Source: Salinilacustrithrix flava (lineage in GTDB: Bacteria > Actinomycetota > Acidimicrobiia > Acidimicrobiales > Salinilacustritrichaceae). From it: a stretch of DNA of 64,000 nucleotides. The translations under genes were made by a program, and so were the position numbers. Of the stretch, positions 41,839 through 49,925 are shown piece by piece. Below the pieces are notes generated by a model. It saw nothing but the letters and a program-made list of their open reading frames with translations, was not told the DNA's origin and ran no database searches. Position 1 is the first letter of the stretch. Every line of letters starts with the position of its first letter. The stretch spans positions 310,001-374,000 of the forward strand of contig NZ_CP133888.1 of the NCBI RefSeq assembly GCF_041228405.1, read 5' to 3'.

Positions 41839-42924
41839 GAGGTCGGTGCACTCCCGGAGCCCATCCCACTCGGCGACGGCTGCCCTCGCCTCCGACCCCT
41901 CCAGCGCCTCCGGCACCCCGGCGGAGCGCACGGCCGGCACCCACTCGATGTCCAGTACGTCGCGCCCGTCGACCTGCACGAGGAGGATGCCGGACCGGGG
42001 ATCGGTCGGGTCGTCGGCGAGGAAGCGGCCGAGCCCGTAGGCGACGGCTGCGCTCCCGACCCGGCCGGCACCCTGCAGGCTGCCCGCCCCGGGACCGGCG
42101 ACCACGTCGGCGCCGGCGGCGACGAGCGCGGCGGCCAGCTCCTGCTGTCCCGGGCCGGGGCAGCTCTCCCCCGCCGTCCCCCAGTGCACGTACACCACCA
42201 CCGTGTCGGCCTCGGACCGGGCGGCTTCGACCTCGGCCACCAGGCGGTCGACGCGCTTGGCCGACGCCACGCCCGCCTGGTCGGGGCCGGCGGTGTCGGT
42301 GGCGATGCGGTCGGGGTCGAGCAGCTGCGTTGCGGCGATGACCGCGACCGTGTGGCCGCCCACCTCGCGCACGAAGGGCCGGTAGGCGTCGGTCTCGTCG
42401 GCGCCGACGCCCACGATGACCCCGAGGCCCTCGTCGGCGGCCAGCAGCTCGTAGACGCCCCCCGGACCGAGGTCCAGGCTGCGGTCGTTGGCCACCGACA
42501 CGACGTCGACACCGGACGCGGCGAGGGCGTCGAGCACCTCGGGCGGCGCGGCGGCGACCTCTGTCTCGTCGGGGTCGGTGACGATCGGTGCGTCGACGTT
42601 GGCCACCGCGAGGTCGGCGGCTCGCAGGACGTCGGCGATCGGTCCGACGAGGTCCTCGGGCGGGCCTCCGAGCCGGTCGGTCAGCGCCCAGCCCGGGGAG
42701 ATGTCGCCGACCAGCGCGATCGTGATCGGCCCGGGGTCGGGCACCAGCGCGGCGGTCCCCGTCGCGTCGCCGCCTCGCACGTCGGTGCGCTCGTCGCCGG
42801 CCCGCTCCTCGAGCAGCAGGGACCCACCGGCGCCGAGGCCGGCGCCGACGGCCAGCACGGCGACCACGACGAGGATCGCCCGCAGGACGGACCCGCGGCC
42901 TCGTCGAAGGTGGCGACCGGGCAT
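41830..42924 (-). CDS. CapA-family (poly-gamma-glutamate-type) exported protein
   Basis: This 364-residue protein has an N-terminal membrane anchor (15-38) and a CapA/PgsA-type metallophosphoesterase-like domain. Visible blocks are ITIALVGDISPG, LAVANVDAPIV (canonical CapA has N-x-E), DVVSVANDRSLDLGPGGVYE (canonical ANNH-x-xD; here AND-R-S), and VVVYVHWGTAGESCPGPGQQ. Several metal-binding residues of canonical CapA are changed (Asp for Glu, Asp-Arg for Asn-His), so catalysis is doubtful. TAGCGT lies 7 nt before the start. Confidence 0.8.
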   Translation of the reverse strand: MPGRHLRRGRGSVLRAILVVVAVLAVGAGLGAGGSLLLEERAGDERTDVRGGDATGTAALVPDPGPITIALVGDISPGWALTDRLGGPPEDLVGPIADVLRAADLAVANVDAPIVTDPDETEVAAAPPEVLDALAASGVDVVSVANDRSLDLGPGGVYELLAADEGLGVIVGVGADETDAYRPFVREVGGHTVAVIAATQLLDPDRIATDTAGPDQAGVASAKRVDRLVAEVEAARSEADTVVVYVHWGTAGESCPGPGQQELAAALVAAGADVVAGPGAGSLQGAGRVGSAAVAYGLGRFLADDPTDPRSGILLVQVDGRDVLDIEWVPAVRSAGVPEALEGSEARAAVAEWDGLRECTDLDP

Positions 42925-42931
42925 CGGGGCG

Positions 42932-42937
42932 ACGCTA
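42932..42937 (-). promoter_or_regulatory. -10 hexamer TAGCGT for CapA-like gene
   Basis: It lies 7 nt before the ATG at 42924. Confidence 0.4.
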
Positions 42938-42969
42938 TCGACGGCGTGCGCCGCCGCCGTGCCACCCCC

Positions 42970-43620
42970 TCAGGCCGGGGGCTGCTCCTCGGGCGGCTCG
43001 CTCGCCGACGGCGGTTCTGGGGCGGGAGGCGGTTCGGTGGCGGGCCGCTGCTCGGGGGCGGGCTGCTGCTCGGGCGGTGCCGGCGAAGTCAGGTCCAGCT
43101 CACGGCGCAGCTGCTCCACGGCGGAGGGTGTGCCAAGGGCGTCCAGCTCGGCCCGCGCGTCGGCCACGAGGGCGAGGCGGGTCCGGACCTGCTCGATGGC
43201 GGCCTCGGTGCTGGTGCGCTCGGGCCCGCGCAGGAGGACGACCTCGGCCACGGTGGCCTCGACGGACTCGACCGCCGTGGCCACCTGGCGCAGGGGCTCG
43301 TCGCGCACCCGGGCCGGGAGGGCGGCCGCCGCGACCAGCTGGTCGTCGATGGCGAGGGCCTCGCGCTCGAGGGCCTCCCGGACCTGGATCATGGCCGGCT
43401 CGTCGAGGCTCCGGTTGGCCCGCAGCGCGGTCATCGAGTCCCGGAGGCGACGGTGCAGCCGCGCTTCCACCGAGTGGGCGCCGGCCCACTCCTTCGGAGC
43501 GCTGGTCGGCACGCCCGGGATCACCTCGTTGGCGTCGGAGAAGTCCTGCGCGTTGCGCAGCGCGATGTAGGCCACGGTGCCGACGACGATGATGAGCAGT
43601 CCGATGAGGAAGGTGGTCAC
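42970..43620 (-). CDS. Single-span membrane protein with coiled-coil, YdjH-like
   Basis: This 216-residue protein has an N-terminal transmembrane helix (TTFLIGLLIIVVGTVAYIAL) and then a long helical region (residues 45-170) rich in Arg, Glu and Ala that may form a coiled coil. A Pro/Glu/Gln-rich tail (PAPEQRPATEPPPAPEPP) closes it. LemA-like or YdjH-like topology is suggested; the function is unknown. GTG 43620 overlaps the zinc-ribbon gene stop (GTGA), placing it third in the SPFH operon. Confidence 0.62.
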   Translation of the reverse strand: MTTFLIGLLIIVVGTVAYIALRNAQDFSDANEVIPGVPTSAPKEWAGAHSVEARLHRRLRDSMTALRANRSLDEPAMIQVREALEREALAIDDQLVAAAALPARVRDEPLRQVATAVESVEATVAEVVLLRGPERTSTEAAIEQVRTRLALVADARAELDALGTPSAVEQLRRELDLTSPAPPEQQPAPEQRPATEPPPAPEPPSASEPPEEQPPA

Positions 43621-44837
43621 GTCGCGGTTCCCTCCCCGCTCGAGCCGAGGAGGAACCACGCGACCAGGGCAAGGATGGCGACGGCGATGACAGCGAGGGC
43701 GATCTTGACCTTGCTGTACGGGCGCTCGCCCTGCACCTCGCCGGTGACCCCGTTGATGAACACCTGGAACGGGCTGCCCCCGTAGAGGACGGTGAGGAGC
43801 CACACCGGCAGCAGGAGGTGCTTGTAGGTGAGCCCTTCGTAGTGCACGCCCATCGAGGTGATCTGCTGGACGTCACCGCCGATGTCGCGCCGCACGGTGT
43901 CCCGGATGACGTCCTCCATGCGCGCCTTGGCCGGGGCGAAGCACTCGACCACGTCGTGGTCGTAGGTGCGGCTCAGGTGACCGGCGAGGTACTCCGCGCT
44001 GAACGGCCGGGCGTCGCCGGTCGGCCACGGCTCGAGGGCCTGGACGTGCTTGCGGTCGAGCCCCTCGTTGGCGGGGACGGGGACGTCGTCGAACGCGTTC
44101 TGGACCGTGCCGGCCGCGTAGCGCCAGCGCGTGCGCACCTCCGTGCGCCGGTTCTCCCCCGACCCGACCGTGACCGTGTAGTGATCGCCGCGGCGGCCGG
44201 TGTAGCGGGTGGTGGCGAAGGCGTCGTAGGTGAAGTAGGCGGAGTAGACGCTGTTGAACGCGCCGGTCGTGGCGTACTTCTTGAACTCGTTCGGGGCGAA
44301 CCACCGGCTGTTGATCCACTCCCCGATGGCGGACTCCGCCGTGGGACGGTCGATCTGGAACGGGAGCACGCCGTCGACGGCCAGCCGGGCCGGCGCGTCG
44401 TGGACGTCGTCACGCTGGATGGGCGTGGCGCAGTACGGGCAGCGGGTGGTGGTGAGCGTGCCGGTGAAGGTGGTGTGGCCGCCGCAGTTCTGGCAGACGA
44501 CCTCCTTCTCGTCGGCGACCTGCAAGCCGGTCTTGGTGAGGGCGCCGGCGTCCAGCGCGGCCATGGCTTCGTGCAGGTCCTGCTCGACGACCTCGTCGTC
44601 CTCGCCGAGCACCACCTCCTGCTCGTTGCCGCAGAACGGGCACACCAGCAGCTGCTTGGCGATGTGCCACTCGAGCTCACCGCCGCACTGCAGGCACGGG
44701 TAGGTCCGGGTCTGCTCGGTGCGGTGCAGCAGGGCGCGCTCGCGCAGCCGTTCGGCGACCTCTTCGGCGTGCCCGACCGGTGGTGGCGGAACCACGGCCC
44801 CGGTGTCCTCGGGGAGGGGCGGCGGCTCCGGGGTCAT
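43617..44837 (-). CDS. Zinc-ribbon membrane protein, YdjG-like
   Basis: This 406-residue protein has two N-terminal zinc ribbons, YPCLQCGGELEW...LVCPFCGNEQ (residues 46-72) and VVCQNCGGHTTF...RCPYCATP (112-140). A large middle region of mostly beta sequence follows (FNSVYSAYFTYDAFATTRYT). Near the C terminus is a hydrophobic region, VALAVIAVAILALVAWFLLG-like, as a membrane anchor. This is the TFIIB-type zinc-ribbon membrane protein layout known from B. subtilis YdjG. It is coupled by 4-bp overlaps to the SPFH gene before it and the membrane protein after it, suggesting one complex. Confidence 0.78.
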   Translation of the reverse strand: MTPEPPPLPEDTGAVVPPPPVGHAEEVAERLRERALLHRTEQTRTYPCLQCGGELEWHIAKQLLVCPFCGNEQEVVLGEDDEVVEQDLHEAMAALDAGALTKTGLQVADEKEVVCQNCGGHTTFTGTLTTTRCPYCATPIQRDDVHDAPARLAVDGVLPFQIDRPTAESAIGEWINSRWFAPNEFKKYATTGAFNSVYSAYFTYDAFATTRYTGRRGDHYTVTVGSGENRRTEVRTRWRYAAGTVQNAFDDVPVPANEGLDRKHVQALEPWPTGDARPFSAEYLAGHLSRTYDHDVVECFAPAKARMEDVIRDTVRRDIGGDVQQITSMGVHYEGLTYKHLLLPVWLLTVLYGGSPFQVFINGVTGEVQGERPYSKVKIALAVIAVAILALVAWFLLGSSGEGTAT

Positions 44838-45991
44838 TCGCTCGAGGTCGGGGGCGGCGGCGGCGGGGGCGTGGCGAAGAGCGGGGCGAGCGCAGGCACC
44901 TGGCTGGCCTGCTTCCACTCGGCCATGCCGGTGGACCACACGAGGGTGGCGGCGTTGACCTGGCCGGCGGCGACGCCGGCCTGGAGCTGTTGGACGCTGT
45001 AGGGCCCGGTGGCCTGGCCGTCGACCTCGACGTGGAACAGTGCCTGGCCGGGCAGCGGGGGCGGCGCTGCGGCCCCGCCCTGCCCCTGGCCCTGCGCCTG
45101 CCCGGTCGCGGCGCCGAACTGGTTCGCCATCTGGCCGGCCATGGCGATGCCCATGCCCATCCCCATGGCGTCGCCCATGACCCCGCCGCCCTCGTTCTCG
45201 GCGGCGGCGAGCATGGCATCGGCGGCCCGCACCTGCTGCAGCCGGCCGATGTCGCCGACGTTGTGGGCGTAGCCGCCCTCCTCGACGCCTCGGGCGACGC
45301 CCCGGGTCATCGCCTGGGTGATCTCGTCGGGCAGCGAGATGTTCATCGTGACCGAGGTGATCTCGAGGCCGAACTCGTCGTCGACGCGCTCCTGCACGAA
45401 CTCGCGCAGCTTCTCGGACAGCTCGACCTGGCGGCCCTGCAGGTCGATGGCGCCGAGCCCGGTCTCCATGATCATGTCGCTGAAGGCGAGCGTGATCACG
45501 CGCCGGAGCAGCTCGGTGATCTCCTCGGCCTCCACCGCCGAGTCCGTCCCGATGACCTCGCGCAGGAAGATCTCGGCATCGGCGATGCGCACGACGCAGA
45601 GGCCGTTGGCCCGCACCTGCACCATCTTGAAGTCCGGGTCCCTGACGGTGACGGGCTGCGGCGTGCCCCACCGCAGGTCGGTGACCTGGCGGGTGTTGAG
45701 GAAGTACACCTCGGATCGGAACGGGCTGTCGAAGCCGTGCTTCCAGCCCTGCAGGGTGGACAGGATCGGCAGGTTCTCGCTGACCAGCTCGTACGCGCCC
45801 GGGTCGAACACGTCGGCGATCTGGCCCCGGTACACGAACACGGCCCGCTGGCCCTCGCGCACGATCAGCTGGGCGCCGTGCTTGATCTCGTTCTGGTAGC
45901 GGGGGAACCGCCACGCGAGCGTCGAGCGGCTGTCGTCGAGCCACTCGATGATGTCGACGAGTTCGCCCTTGAGCTTGTCCAGCAGACCCAC
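44834..45991 (-). CDS. SPFH-domain protein with C-terminal GYF_2 domain, YdjI-like
   Basis: This 385-residue protein begins VGLLDKLKGELVDIIEWLDD and has an SPFH/Band-7-like domain (residues 20-215) of the virion-core/YdjI type. A Gly/Met/Gln-rich linker follows (AMGMGMGIAMAGQM). The GYF_2 domain at about 315-370 (FHVEVDGQATGPYSVQQLQA, then VWSTGMAEWKQ) usually binds proline-rich partners, and both operon partners carry Pro-rich segments. There is no transmembrane helix, so it probably scaffolds at the membrane through the other two proteins. GTG 45991 is the likely start. Confidence 0.82.
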   Translation of the reverse strand: MGLLDKLKGELVDIIEWLDDSRSTLAWRFPRYQNEIKHGAQLIVREGQRAVFVYRGQIADVFDPGAYELVSENLPILSTLQGWKHGFDSPFRSEVYFLNTRQVTDLRWGTPQPVTVRDPDFKMVQVRANGLCVVRIADAEIFLREVIGTDSAVEAEEITELLRRVITLAFSDMIMETGLGAIDLQGRQVELSEKLREFVQERVDDEFGLEITSVTMNISLPDEITQAMTRGVARGVEEGGYAHNVGDIGRLQQVRAADAMLAAAENEGGGVMGDAMGMGMGIAMAGQMANQFGAATGQAQGQGQGGAAAPPPLPGQALFHVEVDGQATGPYSVQQLQAGVAAGQVNAATLVWSTGMAEWKQASQVPALAPLFATPPPPPPPTSSE

Positions 45992-46067
45992 GGGTACCGC
46001 CTCCTGCGCCGTTCGACTACGGGGGTGGCCGGTCGGCACGCCCGGCGCGCAGGAGCGTATTGCATCC

Positions 46068-47420
46068 TCAGGTCGGTGGGAGCCCGTCCCGACGACCGCG
46101 ACCTCGCTCGGGGCGCACCGGGAGCGACGTCGGCGGACCGGCTCCACGGGCCGGTCGCCGGAGCGCCTCGAGCCAGGGTCCCTGGATCTCGTAGGTGACC
46201 CCGCCGCCGAAGCCGCGCTGGGAGTTGCAGTAGAGGCGGTCGCCGGCGGGGTTGAACGCCAGGCCGGACACCTCCGAGTAGATCGGGACGGGATCGAGCG
46301 GGGACGGCAGCTGCTGGCCGTGCTGGGGCCCGGTCATCTGCAGGATCGGGAACAGCGCGTAGTCGTCCCGGCGGATCATCACCGCCTGCATGTCGCCGCC
46401 GTCCTCGGCCACCACGATGTTGCCGGTGCGGGGCTGCACGATGACGTGGTCCACCCCGGTGAGGACCGGCTCATCGAAGTCGCCGGCGTCGTAGAGCACG
46501 TCCATGGTCTCGGCCACCACGTCGTACAGCCAGACCCGGTCGTCGCCCTTGGTGGTGAGGAACACCTTCCCGTCGTCGTAGACGCAGCCCTCCCCGCCCG
46601 CGAACGGCGTCGCCGCTGCCTGCCGGCGGCACGGCACCCCACCGACGCAGGCCGGGTCCGGCACCTCGAGCCAGGTGACGGTGCCGTCGTCGGCGAGGCT
46701 CGCCGCCTCGAGCACACCCTCGCTGAGGTCGGGGTAGCGCGCGGGCGTGAAGCGGTAGAAGCAGCCGTCGTCGATGTCCTCGGACAGGTAGAGGTGCTGG
46801 CGCTCCGGGTCCACGGTGGCGTTCTCGTGCTTGAAGCGGCCGAGGGCGGGCAGGTCCACCGCCGGGCGCTCGCCCGTCGGGTCGCAGTCGAACACCTTGC
46901 CCGACCTCGCCGCGTCGACCGGGTCGTCGACCTCCTCGCAGGACAGCCACGTGCCCCACGGTGTCGCCCCGCCGGCGCAGTTCGACCGGGACCCGGTGAG
47001 GATGGCGTAGGCGTCGATGATCGTGCCGTCCGGCGCAAACACGATGGCCTGGGCGCCACCGAGGCCGGTGATGCCCAGCCCGGTGACGTCGGGGGCGTCG
47101 ACCGGCGGCGGGTTCTCGGAGTTGGAGACGAGGATCCATCCGCCGTCGTCGGTCGGGAAGGTGGCGGCCCCGTCGGGGAACGGCATCGCCGTCTCGGCGG
47201 TCGGTCCGATGGGCAGGCCGAACTGCTTGATCACCCGGGAGCTGAACCCGGCCGGCAGCCGGAGGCCGTTGGCGTCGGGCTCGAGCAGCGGGCCGAACGG
47301 GCTGGCGCCGGGCTCGGCCGGCGCGGCGAAGGCCTGGACCAGCGCGCCCCGGCCGACGGTGAGCGAGCCACTGGCGGCCAGCGACAGGAGGAGGAAGCGA
47401 CGGCGATCCACGGGCGACAC
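46068..47420 (-). CDS. PhoX-family Tat-exported protein
   Basis: This 450-residue protein has a twin-arginine signal (DRRRFLLLSLAASGSL) and the PhoX/DUF839 beta-propeller. Recognisable blocks are WILVSNSENPPPVDAPDVTG, GGATPWGTWLSCEEVDDPVD, FKHENATVDPERQHLYLSED, GCFYRFTP and NIVVAEDGGDMQAVM. The Cys-Glu-Glu and other acidic residues correspond to the Ca2+/Fe3+ ligands of PhoX alkaline phosphatases, so a secreted, metal-dependent phosphatase is plausible. A basic C-terminal tail ends the protein. The start is GTG. Confidence 0.85.
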   Translation of the reverse strand: MSPVDRRRFLLLSLAASGSLTVGRGALVQAFAAPAEPGASPFGPLLEPDANGLRLPAGFSSRVIKQFGLPIGPTAETAMPFPDGAATFPTDDGGWILVSNSENPPPVDAPDVTGLGITGLGGAQAIVFAPDGTIIDAYAILTGSRSNCAGGATPWGTWLSCEEVDDPVDAARSGKVFDCDPTGERPAVDLPALGRFKHENATVDPERQHLYLSEDIDDGCFYRFTPARYPDLSEGVLEAASLADDGTVTWLEVPDPACVGGVPCRRQAAATPFAGGEGCVYDDGKVFLTTKGDDRVWLYDVVAETMDVLYDAGDFDEPVLTGVDHVIVQPRTGNIVVAEDGGDMQAVMIRRDDYALFPILQMTGPQHGQQLPSPLDPVPIYSEVSGLAFNPAGDRLYCNSQRGFGGGVTYEIQGPWLEALRRPARGAGPPTSLPVRPERGRGRRDGLPPT

Positions 47421-47478
47421 TTCCCGCTCCGATCACGTCTTTCCTGCCTCCGGGTGCCCGCCTCCGGGCCGGCCGCTG

Positions 47479-47919
47479 TCAGCGCAGCAGGCCGAGGCGC
47501 CGACAGCAGCGCACGAGCAGCCGGTCGGTTCCGGCGAGCTCGACGTCGACGCTGTCGACGAAGGCCCGAGCGATCAGCAGGCCGCGACCGTTGGACCGCA
47601 GCGGGTCGTCCAGATCGGGGGTCTCCGGGACCAGCTGCGGGTCCTCCGTCCGGTTGGACACCTCGAGCACGAGCATGTCCGCGTCGATCTGGGCATGGGC
47701 GTGGACGTCGTCGGTCGGCGCCGGGGATGCTGCGACGGCGTTGGCCGCCAGCTCGCTGAACACCACCTCGAGATCGTCGATCGTCTCGGGGTCGAGGTCG
47801 GCGGCCCGCATCCATCCGACGAAGCCGCGCCGGGAGTCGGGGACGGAGCTGACATCCGCGCCGAAGCGCACGGAGAAGGGCTCGGTCGAATGACCGCTCC
47901 GCTGCGGGTGTCTGGGCAT
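47479..47919 (-). CDS. RsbW-like serine-protein-kinase / HATPase protein
   Basis: This 146-residue protein has a HATPase_c_2 fold as in RsbW/SpoIIAB anti-sigma kinases. The N box is VVFSELAANAVAAS, and the ATP-lid end is RSNGRGLLIARAFVDSV. No anti-anti-sigma or sigma gene lies next to it. It may act on partners elsewhere in general stress or developmental signalling. The ATG has no clear ribosome site; a palindrome lies about 30 bp upstream. Confidence 0.82.
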   Translation of the reverse strand: MPRHPQRSGHSTEPFSVRFGADVSSVPDSRRGFVGWMRAADLDPETIDDLEVVFSELAANAVAASPAPTDDVHAHAQIDADMLVLEVSNRTEDPQLVPETPDLDDPLRSNGRGLLIARAFVDSVDVELAGTDRLLVRCCRRLGLLR

Positions 47920-47946
47920 GCGGATCCGTTCGGGTGGTGGCTGGAG

Positions 47947-47963
47947 CCTCCCGCATCGGGAGG
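47947..47963. terminator. Hairpin between amidohydrolase and RsbW-like genes
   Basis: CCTCCCG and CGGGAGG pair perfectly around the loop CAT. On the minus strand it is 40 bp after the amidohydrolase stop and before the RsbW-like start, so it may terminate the former. On the plus strand it is followed by a short T-run at 47970-47973. Confidence 0.45.
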
Positions 47964-48002
47964 TCCGGCTTTTCTACCCAACCCGGCAGGCCGTCAGTCG
48001 AT

Positions 48003-49163
48003 TCACCCCGATTGCGTCGGCACCAGGGCCGGGCCGAGCAGGTCGGCCATGTTCTGGTAGTAGAAGCGGTGCTTGTCGACCTCGGCCACGTCGGCCATGG
48101 TCGCCTCGAACTTGGCCAGGGGATCCCGGCCGCCCTCGGGATGGGGGTAGTCGGTGGAGAACATGAACAGGTCGGCGCCGGCCTGCTCCATCATCCAGCC
48201 CACCGGCTCGCCGGGGAACGGGGTGAAGCGGAGGTGCTCGTGCACGTACTCCGAGGGCGTGCGCGCCAACGTCTGCAGCGGGGTCTCGGTCCGGCGGAAG
48301 GCCCGCTGGGCGAAGTCGAGCTGGTGCATCCACGACACGACCCAGCTGGCCCCCTCCTCGATGACGCCTCCGCGCAAGCCGGGGAACTGGTCGAACAGGC
48401 CGTCGAGGATGAGGGTGCCGAGGAACAGCGCGGGCGAGTTGGAGATGGCGAGGAAGTCCTTGGATCGGATGTTCTCGCCGCCGCCGAGGTGATCCGTGAC
48501 CGGTCGGCCGTTGTTGTGGAAGCTGCGGTCGAGGAGCCGGCCGCCACCGCCGACGTGGAGCACGAAGGGCACCCCGCTCCCCTCGAGCAGCGCCCAGAAC
48601 GGGTCCAGGTCCGGATGCGTCGGCGCCCGCTCCCCCGCAGCGGTGGAGGGCACGTGGACGGCACCGCTGCCGAGGTCGATGGCCTCCTGCAGGAGGGTGA
48701 CCGCCCGGTCGGGGTCGTGCAGCGGCACGTACGCGACGGGCAGCAGGCGGGGATCGTCGGCGCAGAAGGCGGCCACCGCCCGGTTGTGCGCCGCGCTCCC
48801 GGCGTACAGCAGGTCGAGGTCCTTGCCCACGAACATCGCCGACGCGAAGGTGGCGAACACGAGCTGGCCGTGGAACCCGAACAGGTCGACGACGTGGCTG
48901 CGCTCCGCCGGGTCGAAGGCGCCCATGGCGTTCCACCCCTTGTCGAGCAGCAGCCGCTCCTCGGCCTGCGCCCGCGCGCCGGCATCGGTCCTGCGGGCCT
49001 CGGCGTCGCCTGTCGCCCGGTCGAGCACCGGCGCCAGCCTCGCCATCGACCGACCCTTGAGCCGGTCGAGCATGTCGCGCTCGATGTAGGGGTCGAGGAA
49101 GCCGGGCAGCTCCATGAGGTGGCTGTCGGCGTCGAGGATCGGGCGTCCCCCTGCGTAGGTCAT
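48003..49163 (-). CDS. Amidohydrolase family (ACMSD-like) protein
   Basis: This 386-residue TIM-barrel amidohydrolase of the Amidohydro_2 (aminocarboxymuconate-semialdehyde decarboxylase-like) type has ILDADSHLMELPGFLD at the N terminus (DxDxH metal site). It continues with PFVLHVGGGG, FPGLRGGVIEEGASWVVSWM and the C-terminal MFSTDYPHPEGGRDPLAKFE with the catalytic Asp. Such enzymes decarboxylate or hydrate aromatic catabolites; this substrate is unknown. It is divergent from a TetR regulator, with two identical-arm operators between them. Confidence 0.85.
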   Translation of the reverse strand: MTYAGGRPILDADSHLMELPGFLDPYIERDMLDRLKGRSMARLAPVLDRATGDAEARRTDAGARAQAEERLLLDKGWNAMGAFDPAERSHVVDLFGFHGQLVFATFASAMFVGKDLDLLYAGSAAHNRAVAAFCADDPRLLPVAYVPLHDPDRAVTLLQEAIDLGSGAVHVPSTAAGERAPTHPDLDPFWALLEGSGVPFVLHVGGGGRLLDRSFHNNGRPVTDHLGGGENIRSKDFLAISNSPALFLGTLILDGLFDQFPGLRGGVIEEGASWVVSWMHQLDFAQRAFRRTETPLQTLARTPSEYVHEHLRFTPFPGEPVGWMMEQAGADLFMFSTDYPHPEGGRDPLAKFEATMADVAEVDKHRFYYQNMADLLGPALVPTQSG

Positions 49164-49181
49164 CGTCACTCCGTCCTGGCC

Positions 49182-49198
49182 GGTTGCACTTTGCAACC
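49182..49198. promoter_or_regulatory. TetR-type operator O1
   Basis: GGTTGCA-CTT-TGCAACC is a perfect 7-bp inverted repeat, 18 bp before the amidohydrolase start. It has the same arms as O2. Confidence 0.7.
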
Positions 49199-49223
49199 GC
49201 TCTCCCGACAGGAGAGCACAGCC

Positions 49224-49240
49224 GGTTGCAGAGTGCAACC
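49224..49240. promoter_or_regulatory. TetR-type operator O2
   Basis: GGTTGCA-GAG-TGCAACC is a perfect 7-bp inverted repeat, 22 bp before the TetR start. Its centre is 42 bp (four helical turns) from that of O1. A separate 6-bp palindrome, CTCTCC-CGACA-GGAGAG (49200-49216), lies between them. Confidence 0.7.
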
Positions 49241-49262
49241 ACTCGTGCGCCACACTGGGCCG

Positions 49263-49889
49263 ATGGCTGCCGAGGTCGCCGGACCCGAACCGGAGCGACT
49301 GTCCGCCGACGAGCGCAGGCAGGCGCTGCTCGACGTGGCCAAGGCCGTCGTGAACGAGTCCGGCCCCGGTGCGGTGACCATGGGCGCAGTCGCCGAGCGG
49401 GCCGAGGTGACGCGGGCCCTCGTCTACAAGCACTTCGAGAACAAGGATGCGCTGCTCCTCGAGCTGTACCGGCGCGAGGCGAGCGCGCTCGACCGCAGCA
49501 TCCGCCGGCAGGTCGAGGCAGCCGAGGACGGCTTCGAGCCCAAGCTCCGCGCCTTCGTCCGGAGCTGCCTCGACGCCGCCGGGGAGCACGGCCAGTTCTT
49601 CGCCCCGCTGCGCAGCGCCCGCACGAGCGACGGCGCCCGCCGCCAGCAGCGCCGCTGGGACCGGCGGACCTCCGGCTACTTCGCCGACCTGGCCGGTGAG
49701 GAGTTCGGCATCGACCCCGCCACCGCGACCACGGCCATCGGCGTCCTGTTCTCCGGCATCCAGAACCTGCTCTCCCAGATGCGGCGGAGCCCCAGCGCCG
49801 ACCGGCGAGACGAGCTCGAGGAGGTCTACGTCGAGATGACCATCGGCGCCCTCACCCGCCTGGCTGCCGGCCGTCGACCACCGGCGTAG
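49263..49889 (+). CDS. TetR-family transcriptional regulator
   Basis: This 208-residue regulator has the TetR helix-turn-helix GAVTMGAVAERAEVTRALVY with KHFENKDALLLELYRRE, followed by an all-helical ligand and dimer domain. Paired palindromes in the divergent promoter region indicate autoregulation and control of the adjacent amidohydrolase gene; the LLM oxidoreductase 36 bp downstream probably belongs to the same regulon. The ligand is unknown. CACACT lies 6 nt before the ATG. Confidence 0.9.
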   Translation: MAAEVAGPEPERLSADERRQALLDVAKAVVNESGPGAVTMGAVAERAEVTRALVYKHFENKDALLLELYRREASALDRSIRRQVEAAEDGFEPKLRAFVRSCLDAAGEHGQFFAPLRSARTSDGARRQQRRWDRRTSGYFADLAGEEFGIDPATATTAIGVLFSGIQNLLSQMRRSPSADRRDELEEVYVEMTIGALTRLAAGRRPPA

Positions 49890-49925
49890 GGTCTCGGGTC
49901 GACGACGACTGCCGGGGGTGGCGGG

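Noticed and set aside
49200..49216. Terminator between the amidohydrolase and TetR genes
   Set aside because: The region is between divergent starts, so a terminator is not expected. It is more likely part of the regulatory region.
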